Positions 38,564 through 49,852 of a stretch of 64,000 nt of DNA are shown piece by piece (positions within the stretch are counted from its first letter, which is position 1; each line of letters begins with the position of its first letter). The DNA is from Capitella teleta (taxonomy: Eukaryota; Annelida; Polychaeta; Capitellidae). The notes under the pieces were generated by a model. The model saw only the letters and a program-made list of their open reading frames with translations, did no database searches and had not been told where the DNA came from. Both the position numbers and the translations under genes were made by a program. The stretch is from the NCBI GenBank assembly GCA_000328365.1, contig KB295847.1, positions 222,214-286,213 on the forward strand. The letters are read 5' to 3'.

Positions 38564-39790
38564 GTTGTAAATGCGCGTATTATCAGTTTTCATATTATTA
38601 TCATATATTAAAATATTATTTTTAAAAGTATTTCGCAGCATTACAATCATTTGTTTTCAAAACCTTTGATGCATAGAATCTAAGCCCACAAGTGTGCCTG
38701 AAATATCCGTTTGCATAAATGCACTACATTACAGGCACATATCGGATCCATTTAGAGCCATAGCGCGTGCTCGTTGAGAGCCATTGCAAGCATTGCACAC
38801 ATAGGAATTAGGAATACACTCAATAGAACCGTTATATAATTAGTTTAAACATTGCACCTCTTACAAACGATTTATTCGAGCGATCGAGGCTACAAATAAA
38901 AAAATGCGATTTTTTTTCGAAAGGATGAAGCTTCGGCTAATTCGCCATTTTGTGTTTACATCACATGATCCTGTCATGTGACTTCTTCAACAACAATAAG
39001 ACGTGGTCGCACATGTGTCTGTTTATCAATAATGAAATACGTTCGCAAGCACATTAAATCGTTGTCACCAGAGTTTAATGTTAACTTTAAAGGTAACGAT
39101 GAGAGAGAAGCCAATTCAGCGCTATGTTATCTGCCTGTCGCCGATCGTGAAGTTGATGACGGCAAAAACGTAGGAAAACATGCAGCATGTTCAGCTTCCC
39201 CCAGAATCATAACGGTCATAATGTTTACGACATATATGGTCATAACGTTTGGTGCCCAGGAAACGTGCTATTGTTTACATCTTCTGCGCATGCTCACAAC
39301 ACCGGAAACTCACAACCCGAGCGCTCTCGGCCGGCGATGTTATTATTGTTAACTTTATTGTGTTTTAAGTAACTTGAACTCTTGTTACATCATCAGGTAT
39401 TGGTAACACATAAGTTATACCCATTTCGGCCATCTCGGGTCATTCGATTTGACGATCCCCTCTCAATAATAAACCACAATGTGCGCTATTGGGGCGACAA
39501 TGCCAAACTGTAACTGATAATCAGATCAGTTACACTTGTGGAATTACATAGAATCTATGGTAATTGAACAATAGAACTTTAGGAACATTGACTGATGATT
39601 GAGGAGTTATCGAGAAATAATTTTCATATAATTTTCATATACTCATGCACCGGCCGACTGTATATCAGTGTAAATGTTTGATATATCCGCCTTATTCCGA
39701 CTCCAGAAATTAGATTTATGCCTTCCACATCAGCCAAGTAGAAACCAATTCATTGGTTCATTCATTCGTTATATTTTCAGGTTAATTGCC
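38564..39790. other. Intergenic region and 5' leader of MGME1
   Basis: No recognised gene. An open stretch at 38978-39352 (124 codons) has no identifiable domain. A pyrimidine-rich 'atattttcag' just before 39781 could be the acceptor of an intron in the MGME1 5' UTR, because the MGME1 ATG follows 10 bases later. Confidence 0.4.
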
Positions 39791-42700
39791 ATGAATCGTG
39801 CTTCGATATGTGTGCTGAAATCCATGAATCTGAGACGATTGGAGATCTCTTCTGTGAAGAATGTTCGATGTTCCTACTCTAAGAAAAGTAAGCCACCTTT
39901 GGCTGGGGATAAATCTAAATCTAAATCTAATCCGAATGATGCAGGGGATAAACGTAAATGGACTTGGAAAGAGATTAAAGAGATTCAACGATACAGAAAA
40001 GAAACGCAGCTCTTGTTTGGTGATGAATCTAGTAGAGAAACAGAATATTCCGTTGGAAATGAAGTATTCGCCGCAGTTGGGGATACCGAGGTGTTATCAC
40101 GATTGAGCGATAAGAAAATGAAAGCCTTGATTCAGGAGGACAGTCAACTTCAGTTCCCCAACTCAAGCAGTGCAATATCATCTACTGAAGGAATAAGTGG
40201 AAATGATCATATTGTGGATGAACCTTCATCTGAGAGAAATAAGGATGATATTTCACAGGCACTCAGTTCCGAAGTGATGAAAAGTGAAAATAAGCTTATT
40301 TCTGATATTGCAACGATGGACAAAAATTCACAATCTGATGACGAGGAAGAAGAGGAATTTGTTGATTATTATGACGATCCCTCAGAGATTCCTTTAAAAC
40401 AAAAACCGTCAAAAGTTCAATCCCGGAAGAAGATGACATTTCCATCAGTTGTTAAGGAATCCTCCCTTCCGTTGAAATTCTTTCCTCGTGACTTCCCTGC
40501 CCCCAAATCCCCCATGGACAAAATCCTTGTTTTTCCCTTGCTTCCGAGTGATAAGAGGACTCCTGATTTGAGTGATATTCAATTCAATCCTCTGCCAAAT
40601 GGAAGATTACCCAGTGTCACCAGGATTCTTGGTAAAACCATGTCGGCTGAATCAAGAGCTGCTCTTGATATGTGGGAGAAGAAAAAGATTGAAGAGCTCG
40701 GATTGGAAGGGTTCCAGAATTTGAAATTAGGTGAGAAGTTCTGTATAATGTGGTACATATATGTAAATGTAAGGGAATAATAACTCTTTATGGCATTGTG
40801 TGCTATTCAACGTCTATTAACGAATTTCATCCTTACAGAGACGTTCAAACGGGGTCACCAGTTGCATGCTTGCATAGAGCAGTGTCTCCATGGTGCAGAA
40901 GAAAGTGAGTTGGATATCACGCATCTCATCGAAGGACACTGGAAGAGCATGAGTCGCGTTTTCACTCACATTGGAGATGTGCATTTCACGGAAGCGCGTG
41001 TCCAACACCCAATACTGAAATACACCGGAATCTTTGACTGTGTGGCTTACTACAAGTGAGTGTGCTTCATAATGTCCTAACCATGAATTCATGAATCATA
41101 ACGCACTTCGTAAATCATAACGTTCTCTCACAGGAACTCCCTCTGTTTGATTGATTGGAAAACTTCAAAGAAACAGAAATCTCGTCTGCAGCACACCTAT
41201 GACAACCCAGTCCAGTTGGCCGCCTACATCGGAGCCCTCAACCACGATCCGAACTTCGAATTCAAGGATCCAGTGAGTGTCATTGTGTTTGTATTGTCCT
41301 TTATATCTGCTTAGATTTATGATTTATCGTTATATTTCATTTCATTTATTTATTACATTTAAATGACCTAATATGTAGTGCCGTAATAACTCAATGCTTG
41401 TCATGAACTGTGCTGATCTTGAGAATGAGAATAGGATGGATTTTCTTTTTAAAGGAAAAGTTTATTTATAAACCCTGATCACATTCATAGGAATAGATGA
41501 TAATTTACTTATCTGAAGACCTCAGTTGACCCTTGCATATCCTTGCATCTGACTTGAAAAATATTCTAAATAAATATCCTCTGCTGATTTGCCATTTCAA
41601 ATTAATATACATGTAGAATCCACCAAAATTCATTTTTAATTTAAAAATTAGTTTTGTTTCAAAATCTCTAAAGAGGAAAAAGGATGCCCAAAGATTTCTC
41701 CTTTTTGACAGAGAAATTTTGTTTTCCTTTTCAAAATGAATCACATTCCTCTCATACTTGGCGACAAATTAATGACCATTAAAGTTGAAAGATTTTTGCC
41801 ATAAAACCGCAATTGCTTCATCTTCAATCTCCACAAAAAAGACACATCTGTAAACTGAAGAAATCTCGCTCTCAAAGTAATTTGTTTCTTTTAAACTTTT
41901 ATTATCATTGATTGCAGACAGTAATTCTGAAGCAGGAAAAAAACAACTTTGAAAAATTTTTTTTAGACCATTAAAGTATTGAAATGATAGAGAGCTATGC
42001 ATTGATTAGAGTGCCCTTAACTCAACTCAGTGACCCAATCTTTTATGTGTTTTTCTATTGAAAGATTCAAAACATGAGCATGTCGGATTTCAGCTCATGG
42101 GTTCTCTTACAAATCTTAATTGCATTAATCTCAATCTCGATGTCAATAACTTGATTTATTTGCCTTGTTGAACTTGATAAAATTATCAAATTGAGTAAAT
42201 AAGTTCTGACATATACTTAGTTCTTATTGTATATAACCTATTTTGAAGTTAGTCTGCTGCACTTTTTTTTTCTGGTTATTAATAATATACAACGGTATAC
42301 ATAATCTTCGACAATAATTGACAATGACTGAACCCTCAGTTTTTTTAACATATAAGGAAGGCGTTTCACATACTTCAACCATTCACACGACTGATTTACG
42401 TGTGAAATAAAATTAGGAATTCCAATATTTTTCCCACCCCTAACGAGACGTGTAATTAACCAGGGTTTCCTTACATAATCAACTCTTTGATATCATTCAG
42501 TTTAAACTTTTAATTTTATTTATTTATCCACTCATTCTTTGATCTCTGTATTTTTTTGGGCTCGCATTTTATGCTTTATTTATTTTGCACTCCATTTTGT
42601 GTTATTTATTTACTAAAATAGCATTCTTCACGAATAATGTGTAAGGTTCTTTGCTTATTCAAGCTTAAAAACAACGTTTCCGTGATGTATTTGTAGAAGT

Positions 42701-43454
42701 TCCACAACAGAAAATAAGAATGGCGTCCTAAGGATCGTCTGCTGTGAAAATGCCCAATTTCATGCCTCTGACTTTTCGTATTTTAGTATTTGAACTGTGA
42801 AGGTCAATTGTCATGGAGATAATGCATTACGGACACTTACAATATGTCTGATATAATATATTCAAATTAACTGTTTGGCTCAGTTTACCTTTTCAATCCA
42901 AGGGTATGGTGTTCGATCCCCCTCGGTGACTACATACCAACGTACAGTCTCTTAGCTCGGGACTTCTAATGGTGACCTGATAACCGAAAAAAACAAATTT
43001 TCCTGATTTATGGGCAGCACTTTGAGCTCTTTGGTGGGTATAGCGCTATACAAAATGAGTTCTTTATCTATTTATTAACTTCTTTTTGAACCTCTGCCGC
43101 CAAAAAATATTGTTTATCAACGTTTTTTATGGGTTTGCGATTAAGGGAACATAAGCATACAAAAGAACTGTCATGCACTGGTTTCGAATCTGCTTATTTC
43201 AGGATTGCAATAAGAATCCCTGAGATTATTTTTAGGTTATGAATTGATCTCAACGTCTGCGTAATTACATAAACATGTTTTCTGACTTGTCTCTCCTCTT
43301 TAAGGTTCACCGTGCAGTCCTCGTAATTGCGTATGAGGACGGGTCTCCAGCGCACGTCTACCAACTCAGTCCTCACCAACTGAGCGCCTACTGGCGAAAA
43401 TGGACCAAGAGGCTTCACCAATATTATACTCAAAACTTGGAGCTCACTTCCTGA
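39791..43454 (+). CDS. MGME1: Mitochondrial genome maintenance exonuclease 1
   Basis: Four coding exons: 39791-40730, 40839-41055, 41134-41272 and 43305-43454. I chose the ATG at 39791 because it opens a basic, amphipathic presequence (MNRASICVLKSMNLRRLEIS) right after a likely 5' UTR acceptor; an in-frame ATG at 39674 is less likely. The protein has a variable, acidic N-terminal half, then the family core: LPSVTRILGKTMS, RGHQLHACIE, TGIFDCVAYYK, LIDWKTSKKQK, NPVQLAAYIGAL and a C-terminal AYWRKWTKRL. The PD-(D/E)xK nuclease residues (D of FDC, D and K of DWK) and the QxAAY motif are present. MGME1 trims single-stranded DNA ends during mitochondrial DNA replication. The third intron (2.0 kb) is unusually long for this region and contains a SINE. 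Confidence 0.95.
42868..43075 (+). mobile_element. tRNA-derived SINE with LINE-like tail, in MGME1 intron 3
   Basis: A pol III A box-like TGGCTCAGTT (42876-42885) and a B box GTTCGATCC (42911-42919) are spaced as in a tRNA-derived head. About 100 bp further on, the 3' part carries 'cactttgagct..ttggtgggtatagcgctatacaaaat' and an ATT-rich end. The 'GCGCTATAnAAAT' tail is typical of SINEs mobilised by CR1/L2-type LINEs. Ends were not defined by a target-site duplication. Confidence 0.65.
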
Positions 43455-43482
43455 ATTACATAATAAAATAATTTGTTTACCA

Positions 43483-43731
43483 TTATTGTGTCCAGTCTGA
43501 ATTCATATTCACAAACAGATGGTTGCCTGTCAGCTTTGAATAGAACCTTTGGTCGCCAGCTTCATCCTTGTAGAAACGCACTCGAACAGCATAATGATGA
43601 TTAGTACGCACATGAACCTCATGAGGGACATCGTTTAAACTCTGCAATTGGACGATGACCAAACTTGTGAAGAAAGGAAGCGATGTGTTGGGAATTGCAG
43701 GATGGGTGATGTTACCAATTGGTTGGACAAT
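43483..43731 (-). other. Unassigned 82-codon open stretch, possible terminal exon
   Basis: On the minus strand an uninterrupted frame ends at a TAA (43483-43485) only 29 bp beyond the MGME1 stop on the other strand. A good acceptor ('gtccaattgcag') lies inside it, after which the frame reads SLNDVPHEVHVRTNHHYAVR, then VRFYKDEAGDQRFYSKL, then TGNHLFVNMNSDWTQ-stop. The alternating hydrophobic pattern suggests beta strands. There is no initiating ATG and no recognised family. It could be the last exon of an unseen minus-strand gene, a relic, or chance. Confidence 0.35.
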
Positions 43732-43938
43732 TTAACTAAATTGTTATACATTTATTCAAGGGATGAAAGATATGCCATTATTATAATTAATGGTTGGAGT
43801 TTTACAAATCGCTCACGCTAAGCATAGGCAAGTATAAATCAGTTAATGCATATATTAATAATATAACTGGAATATAAATCAACACATGTACTAGTAGCTA
43901 TAACTTAATTTACAGTTTTCAGAACGAGGGCAGTGCTA

Positions 43939-46211
43939 TTATGAGAGAACAGAGCGCAGCTCCTCTCGGGGAGGCATCGTCTCCACCAGACTGCCGCTCT
44001 CAGCCCTAAGCATCTGCTTAAGACGTTCCCAGAACAGGCCTTTCCCGACCTCATCCTCCGTCCATCGAAGGTACACCTTCCTCTTCATTATCAATCGCAG
44101 TCTTGGGGTCATGTTGACATAGTCAATATCCTCCACGACAGCCAGCAATAGATTGTCATTATCATTCTCGATGATCCTTAGTTGAGCCATGGCAATCTCG
44201 AACTGACACCACTGGCTCTCAGCGAAGGCATTGGTCACCAACATTAGAGTCTTTCTGCTCTGCGTCAGGCTCTCAACAATGCACTCATCGATGTTCCTGT
44301 CTGCCAACCAGTTGCGACCATACATGCAGACTTTGAAAGGAGGCTGCGTGTGTACTTCAAACTCAGGCAGAAGGACATTCTTGACTCAGACAGTGTTATT
44401 GGAACCGTGGCTGACGAAGAGATCAAACGTAAAGTCTCTCTGCATCCTCCTGGCTGGCGTTGGTCTCAACCACATGCACAGGTTGAAGAAATACAGTCGA
44501 AGATGCCAGCGGAAACGATACACGGCAGACGCAACCAGAGTGACAAACATTTGAAATGAACACACACCAAGGTTGACCCACACCGCAACGTTCAAAGGTC
44601 TGGAGATACATTCTTCAGGGCTGAGGTGTAGGTCTGACAAATGAACGTTTTTCATACTCTCTGGACTGCTGCACTTGTATCGATCGGTCCTATCTCCGTA
44701 TTGCATTAACTTATGTTTGTTGTCTGTCACCCAATTCATAAACCAAAACAGTTCACATGAGCAGTCAAAGGGGTTGTCACTGAAGTCAAGCTTCTTGATG
44801 TTTTGCGAAAGACGTCCTGGAAAGGAGGAGGTGTTAACTATTCGGATTCTATTGGCTGTGATGTATAGCTCTGTTAATGAGTCCAAACCAGCAAATGTTT
44901 CATCATGGAGTTCTGTTAAAAGTAAGCTGTCCAAGTGCAGAGTACTCAGATTTGCCAATCCACGGAGACCGTATCTACCAAAAGAAGACAACTTGACGCT
45001 CTCGAGCTTGAGCCATTTCAATGAAGTAAGGTTTTGGAAGAGATATTTAGGAGTGTCCTGTTCAAATCGGCAATCAGCCAAGTAAATTGTTTCAATGCCC
45101 GTGGCATGCCGGAAGAGGTCCTTTCCTCGAAAGGAGAAAACAAGTGGAGGATTATTTTGCAGGTTGATATATCTTAACGTCGGGTTGTTGAGAGCGAACT
45201 CTTGAACGGCGTGAATATGGTTTTTATTAAAGTTCAGCGATTTAATACTTTTCAAATTCTCGAAACAATCGTCCGGTAAATGACGAATTTGGTTATATTC
45301 GATGTTGAGTTGTTCCAGTGAATCGAACCCTTGAAAATTAGCTTTGCTCAGATTAGAAATCACATTATTTATCAGCTTCATGACGAAAAGACTCTGTCTA
45401 AACGTGAGAGTTTCCTCGTGGTCAGTCAAGTCGGGAAAATGTGGTAATTTGTTTTGATTCAGATGCAACGATTTCAAAGTGAGATTGGTAAAGGCCTTCG
45501 CGCTGATTTTCGTGCATTCGCAGGACATTAACAATAGGCGATGCAATATTAAATCGGAAAACGAGCCATCGGCTGAGTTACAAATCAAAGGATTGTTTGG
45601 CAAGTTGAGCTCGAACGATTTTGCGTTCTCTCCTAGGGACTTCAAGGACTGAGCTCGCAGAGTAAAGCGCATCATGTCGACAGCTAGCTAATACCATTAA
45701 AGATGGCAAATGGCGTATGACGATCCCAAACACCGATATTTCCAATGTATTAATCGTTATTTTGTTGCCTCCAAGATGAAATACCTTGAGGTTAATTAAT
45801 CCTTTGAAGGCGTTTTCTTCAATTGTTGAAATGTTGTTATTTTGCAGGTCCAAATTGACCAGATTTTGCATCTCCTTGAATGAATCGCTCAGTATTCCAG
45901 AGATACGATTGCCTTTCAAATTTAGAATTCTGGTAAAATTCGGCATTTTTGGAATCGTCTCAAGTTTACGATATCCACAATTGATCGAAAGATGTATTTT
46001 CAGAACAGATGCACTTCGATGGACACCAATTTATTTATTTAATATTTATTTATTAAATAAATATTAAATAAATAATACTGTCGCAGCTGCTTCCACTTCT
46101 TATTTATTTATCTTCACTTATTTATTTATGGTTTATTTCACCTGCAAATGCCGAAATATCACTGAGATCCGAACACAGCACTAAACATAAGAACAGCGAC
46201 GGTATCTTCAT
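43939..46211 (-). pseudogene. Toll-like receptor (LRR-TM-TIR), apparently disabled
   Basis: A single-LRRCT, vertebrate-type TLR plan is readable. It has a signal peptide (MKIPSLFLCLVLCSDLS, exon 46142-46211), an LRRNT (CPSKCICSEN...SINCGYRKLETIP), about 12-14 leucine-rich repeats, an LRRCT (NPFDCSCELFWFMNW...YKCSSPES), a TM segment (VWVNLGVCSFQMFVTLVASA) and a TIR domain (FDLFVSH; CMYGRNWLADRNIDECIVES; AESQWCQFEIAMA; box 3 FWERL). Three defects are visible: a frame change inside the LRRNT near 46000; a tandem 4-bp duplication GCTAGCTA (45683-45690), since one unit less would keep the LRR frame open; and an in-frame TGA (44386-44388) in the TIR domain, where homologues usually have Trp. An AT palindrome separates the signal-peptide exon from the LRRNT. 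It is probably a recent pseudogene; a null allele or assembly errors are alternatives. Confidence 0.82.
46031..46075. repeat. Perfect 45-bp AT palindrome
   Basis: Two 22-bp arms (left 46031-46052, right 46054-46075) are exact reverse complements around one base. It lies at the boundary between the TLR signal-peptide exon and the LRRNT, with further TTTATTTA tracts alongside. It can form a cruciform and may mark an insertion or an unstable site. Confidence 0.95.
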
Positions 46212-47480
46212 AATTGCAGTTCGAGACTGATCTGTCTATAGCTATCGATTTACTATATGAATGTGCTCAATTGATTAAGCCCCGTAATCGAGCAGTATGC
46301 ATCAAGTATCGTAGCTGACAATTGCAGTATCCTGGTTCAGAGATCTGTTTGTGCTCACAATGGTGAACGTTATACTGAACGGCTGAAAAATTAAAGTGAC
46401 CTGTCAAATGTTCCGGTTGTTGAGGATGGGCCGAGCTCGCTTAGTGTGCGAGGTGCCTATGAGATAGAGTATGGGCGAAACATACATGTATATATTCGTT
46501 ATTAGTAGCTGCAGAAACATTGGACAACTTTTTTGTTGCTATTTACATTTGACATTTATTACATTGAATTAAATCCATACACTGATGCTATATTTTCTCT
46601 TGCAATTGAGAGGTGGCATGATGGCTTGTTCGAAGTAGCTAGCTGCCCAAACTCGTGTGATATCAATCAACAACTTGCCTGTGCAATATATTTATAATTA
46701 TGTTAATACACGACAGGGTTGGAATCAATTTATGACTTATATCGACACAACTGCACATGAGACTTATAATTGTATAGCGTATCTCTGTGATACTTTGTAA
46801 CCCCATGAATCTACCCATGATTGGTTCAGCAGAACATTTGTTCACATCACAGATATGACACTCGCCCGTCAAAACACAGTAGTTGATTGTGCCGAGTTCG
46901 CAAATTAAATTTCTTCAATGTTTCAAACATGGTTAGCAATGCCCATAATTATTGCACTTCGGTGAGAGTTTTTAGACATCTCCCCTAGCGTCGATTCTCG
47001 CCAATGTTTTCAAAATATCCTGTCACTTGTCTTACCGGGGCTTCAAGTGGATTCTAAACTCGAATGCTGATGTTGTCAAGACAACCCCTTGTGTTGTTTC
47101 AACGCTCATAATTACGCTTGTATTGAAACGTTTCACTCAACGTTGGTTATAAAGTCTGCTTCGATCGTCACTCAGTGCAACTGTTCCATAAACACATAGA
47201 TACGGAGAAATTATCCAGAGATCCAGATTATCTCCTAGTTCCAGCATATTGTCATGCAGAGGCGAGTGCATCTTCAATTCTCTACTATTCATTCATCATT
47301 TATTTCACACAAAATACAATACATGTATACATTGATAGATGATATCATATTTGTGTAGTTAAAAAAAAAAAAAAAATTAAAGAAATAAAGAAAAAGAAAA
47401 AGAAAAAGAAAAAAAAAGAAAGAAAATAAAACTAAAAAAAGTTCAAAAGCGAACCTAATGGATACATATATCCTCAAGGA
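46212..47480. other. Upstream flank of the TLR-like gene
   Basis: No gene is recognised. It ends in an A-rich stretch with AAAGAAA-type repeats (about 47360-47430). Confidence 0.4.
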
Positions 47481-47721
47481 TGTATTTTATTTCATCTCTT
47501 GTCAAGAGGGGGGGGGGACTGATAATTACTATCTATGATGTCCCGAATGGGGCTAGCTTTAACTGCTGCTTCAGGATTAGAGGGCAAAGCAGAGCATGAT
47601 TTATTTAAACTGAGGGATGTGATGCTTCTATTGTCTGACAGGAGGATGCTAGTGACAGAAGTAATAGTGGAATTTGCGGGTACCCACAGTCTTTTAATGC
47701 CATCCAACGTAGTCATATGAT

Positions 47722-47770
47722 TGTGCATGTTGCGCTATATAAATGAATAAATTATTTATTTATTATTAGT
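47722..47770 (+). repeat. Remnant of a SINE/LINE 3' tail
   Basis: 'gcgctatataaatgaataaattatttattta' resembles the tail of the SINE at about 43030-43075. The body upstream (about 47520-47720) is not confidently recognised. Confidence 0.45.
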
Positions 47771-49785
47771 CGTGCATGTTATATATATTTATACAGATTT
47801 TTTCCTTTTTTTCTGTCTTTTTCACTTTCCTCCTTTTTTTTTTCACCTCGAGACGAATCAATCATCGATACATTGTAATCCTGAATGGCAGATGGGATTT
47901 GTCTTTTCACCATAATTATAAATATTATTTTTTAGACACTTCATAGAAAATAAGACTCAATTAGATCATTCATATCATCTCTTTGATGATTTCTTACGAC
48001 GCTTGAGTGACCTTTGTCCCGATACGAAAAAAAGCTATAGAATATAAGGTATCTTATATAAATGGGCCGTGAAGATAGACCTGCATTTATGCTTACTCTA
48101 ACACACCATGTATTTCCACTATACGTACTCATGCAGTAGCCAGAACTACACATATTGAATATATTCTAGACGGTTATCAACAACGAAAAAATTGTTGTTG
48201 GTCATATTATAAAATTCAGCACATACCTTATTTATACCTTATCTGAAGCACTTCCAAGCCTCCGTGACCGATAATAACCTCCTTATCAAATTTACAATCA
48301 GTTTAGTACTTTTTCCATCGACACAAATCGACATCTAATGAGCCTCGTTTTCAGTCGAGGGATTTCCCCGAATCGTCAATTGACATATCCCATGAAATCA
48401 AAAAATTTCAATGTCAAATATATAGTGTCGATTTTGTGGGCTGGATTTATCATGGATACTCATGATCTCATGAATATTTGATTTTAGGCAATTTTAGGAG
48501 ACAGAGTTACGATATCTACGCTGGATTCTTATCATTAATGTGAACGCCATATGTCAGAGTGTGCCTAGCTAGATATTTAGGGTTTTTTGTCAAATTACCA
48601 TTAAAATTTAGAGTACATATCTACAATTTTGTCTCTGCCGCCATAATGAACCGAATAACTTGATAGATTCTTTTCGTACTCATAGACATAACTCGGTTGC
48701 GCCGCTTAATAGACATCCCATCCAGGTATTCTTATATTCAGTATTTTTACCTCATGCAGTTGAGAGGATCTTGAGTCTAAGGTATGTTTTTTCTCCAATT
48801 CATCAAGTATATTCTATCTCGAAGTTGGCAAAACTGTATAGGAATGTAATTCAAAAACTCCGCGGTCGATACCATGTGCCAACGGGGCAAATTCGCTAAT
48901 AGTCGATTTAATCGCCCTTTACCTGAATACCTTTCATGGAAGCAGATACACCTGGATTCGCAGGTAAAACATTGGAAAGGCAAAGAGAAAGATGTCTCGT
49001 CGACGCCCTGTTATTATGGGACGGGCGTTTTTCTAATGATGTTAAAAAGTCCGTTTGAACAGTTTTGTTAATGACTTTAAAGCACACAAATAGAAATAGC
49101 TGTGATTATCTTAATTAAATCTTAAATGCGTTTTCCATTATTTTATTTGTTGTAAAGAATTGTGGTTATTCTTCACTAATAGGTTTTATGCATTAGAATA
49201 CTTGTTTGGATATTTTTTTTTTTTAGGGATGCTGCTATACAAGTTTTAAAATCTTTAAACTTGAATCAGAGATATCAAATTGAATTATTCATTTTGCTTT
49301 TTGAAATGGCATGGAAAAACATAAAGGGAAAAATAAACACAGGACAGCCATGGGTATCACTGAAAAGTGCATATTGACGCAGTTTGTGCAATTACATGCC
49401 ATCCCAAATGAGGGGCCTTAGGCTGAGAAGGGATAAAATAGCCCACAAAGAGAAACCCCATCGCGAAATGAACAGAAAAAAAAAACCCATCAAGAACTGC
49501 GTCAATCATTTTCTGCATGTGTATATGATCGACCTTTTTGAACTTGAAGTCTGACGAGTACAATTAAGTAGGATAGGCCTCTAATGGTTTAACATATAAT
49601 TATTTCATTAATACTCTAACAAAATTCAATGAGAGTAATACCCAATGAATGCAAACAATATTAATAAAAATCTACTTAATGTCAGTTGAACAACAGCAAT
49701 GAAGTGATGAGATTATCATTATCATGATTACAAAACATTGAGTGGAATTGTGTTTGCTGCTGTGGTGGAGTTTGCTGCTGGTGCT
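47771..49785. other. Intergenic, no gene recognised
   Basis: AT-rich with scattered poly-T and poly-A runs. None of the open frames shows a known domain or convincing splice structure. Confidence 0.4.
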
Positions 49786-49791
49786 GGTGGT

Positions 49792-49831
<40 letters not shown>

Positions 49832-49852
49832 GGGGAGGGGGAGGGCGGGGGT
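49786..49852. repeat. (GT)n microsatellite followed by G-rich tract
   Basis: About 18 GT units (49792-49826), preceded by a GCT/GGT-rich stretch and followed by 'gggggagggggagggcggggg'. The sequence could form Z-DNA and a G-quadruplex. Confidence 0.95.

Noticed and set aside
38978-39352. 124-codon frame between SPRTN and MGME1
   Set aside because: No domain, signal or splice support; it could be chance.
42876-42919. A tRNA gene
   Set aside because: A and B box motifs are present, but no cloverleaf could be drawn and a SINE-type tail follows.
44386-44388. TGA in the TIR domain as selenocysteine
   Set aside because: TIR domains have no known selenocysteine, Trp is usual there, and other defects in the gene favour loss of function.
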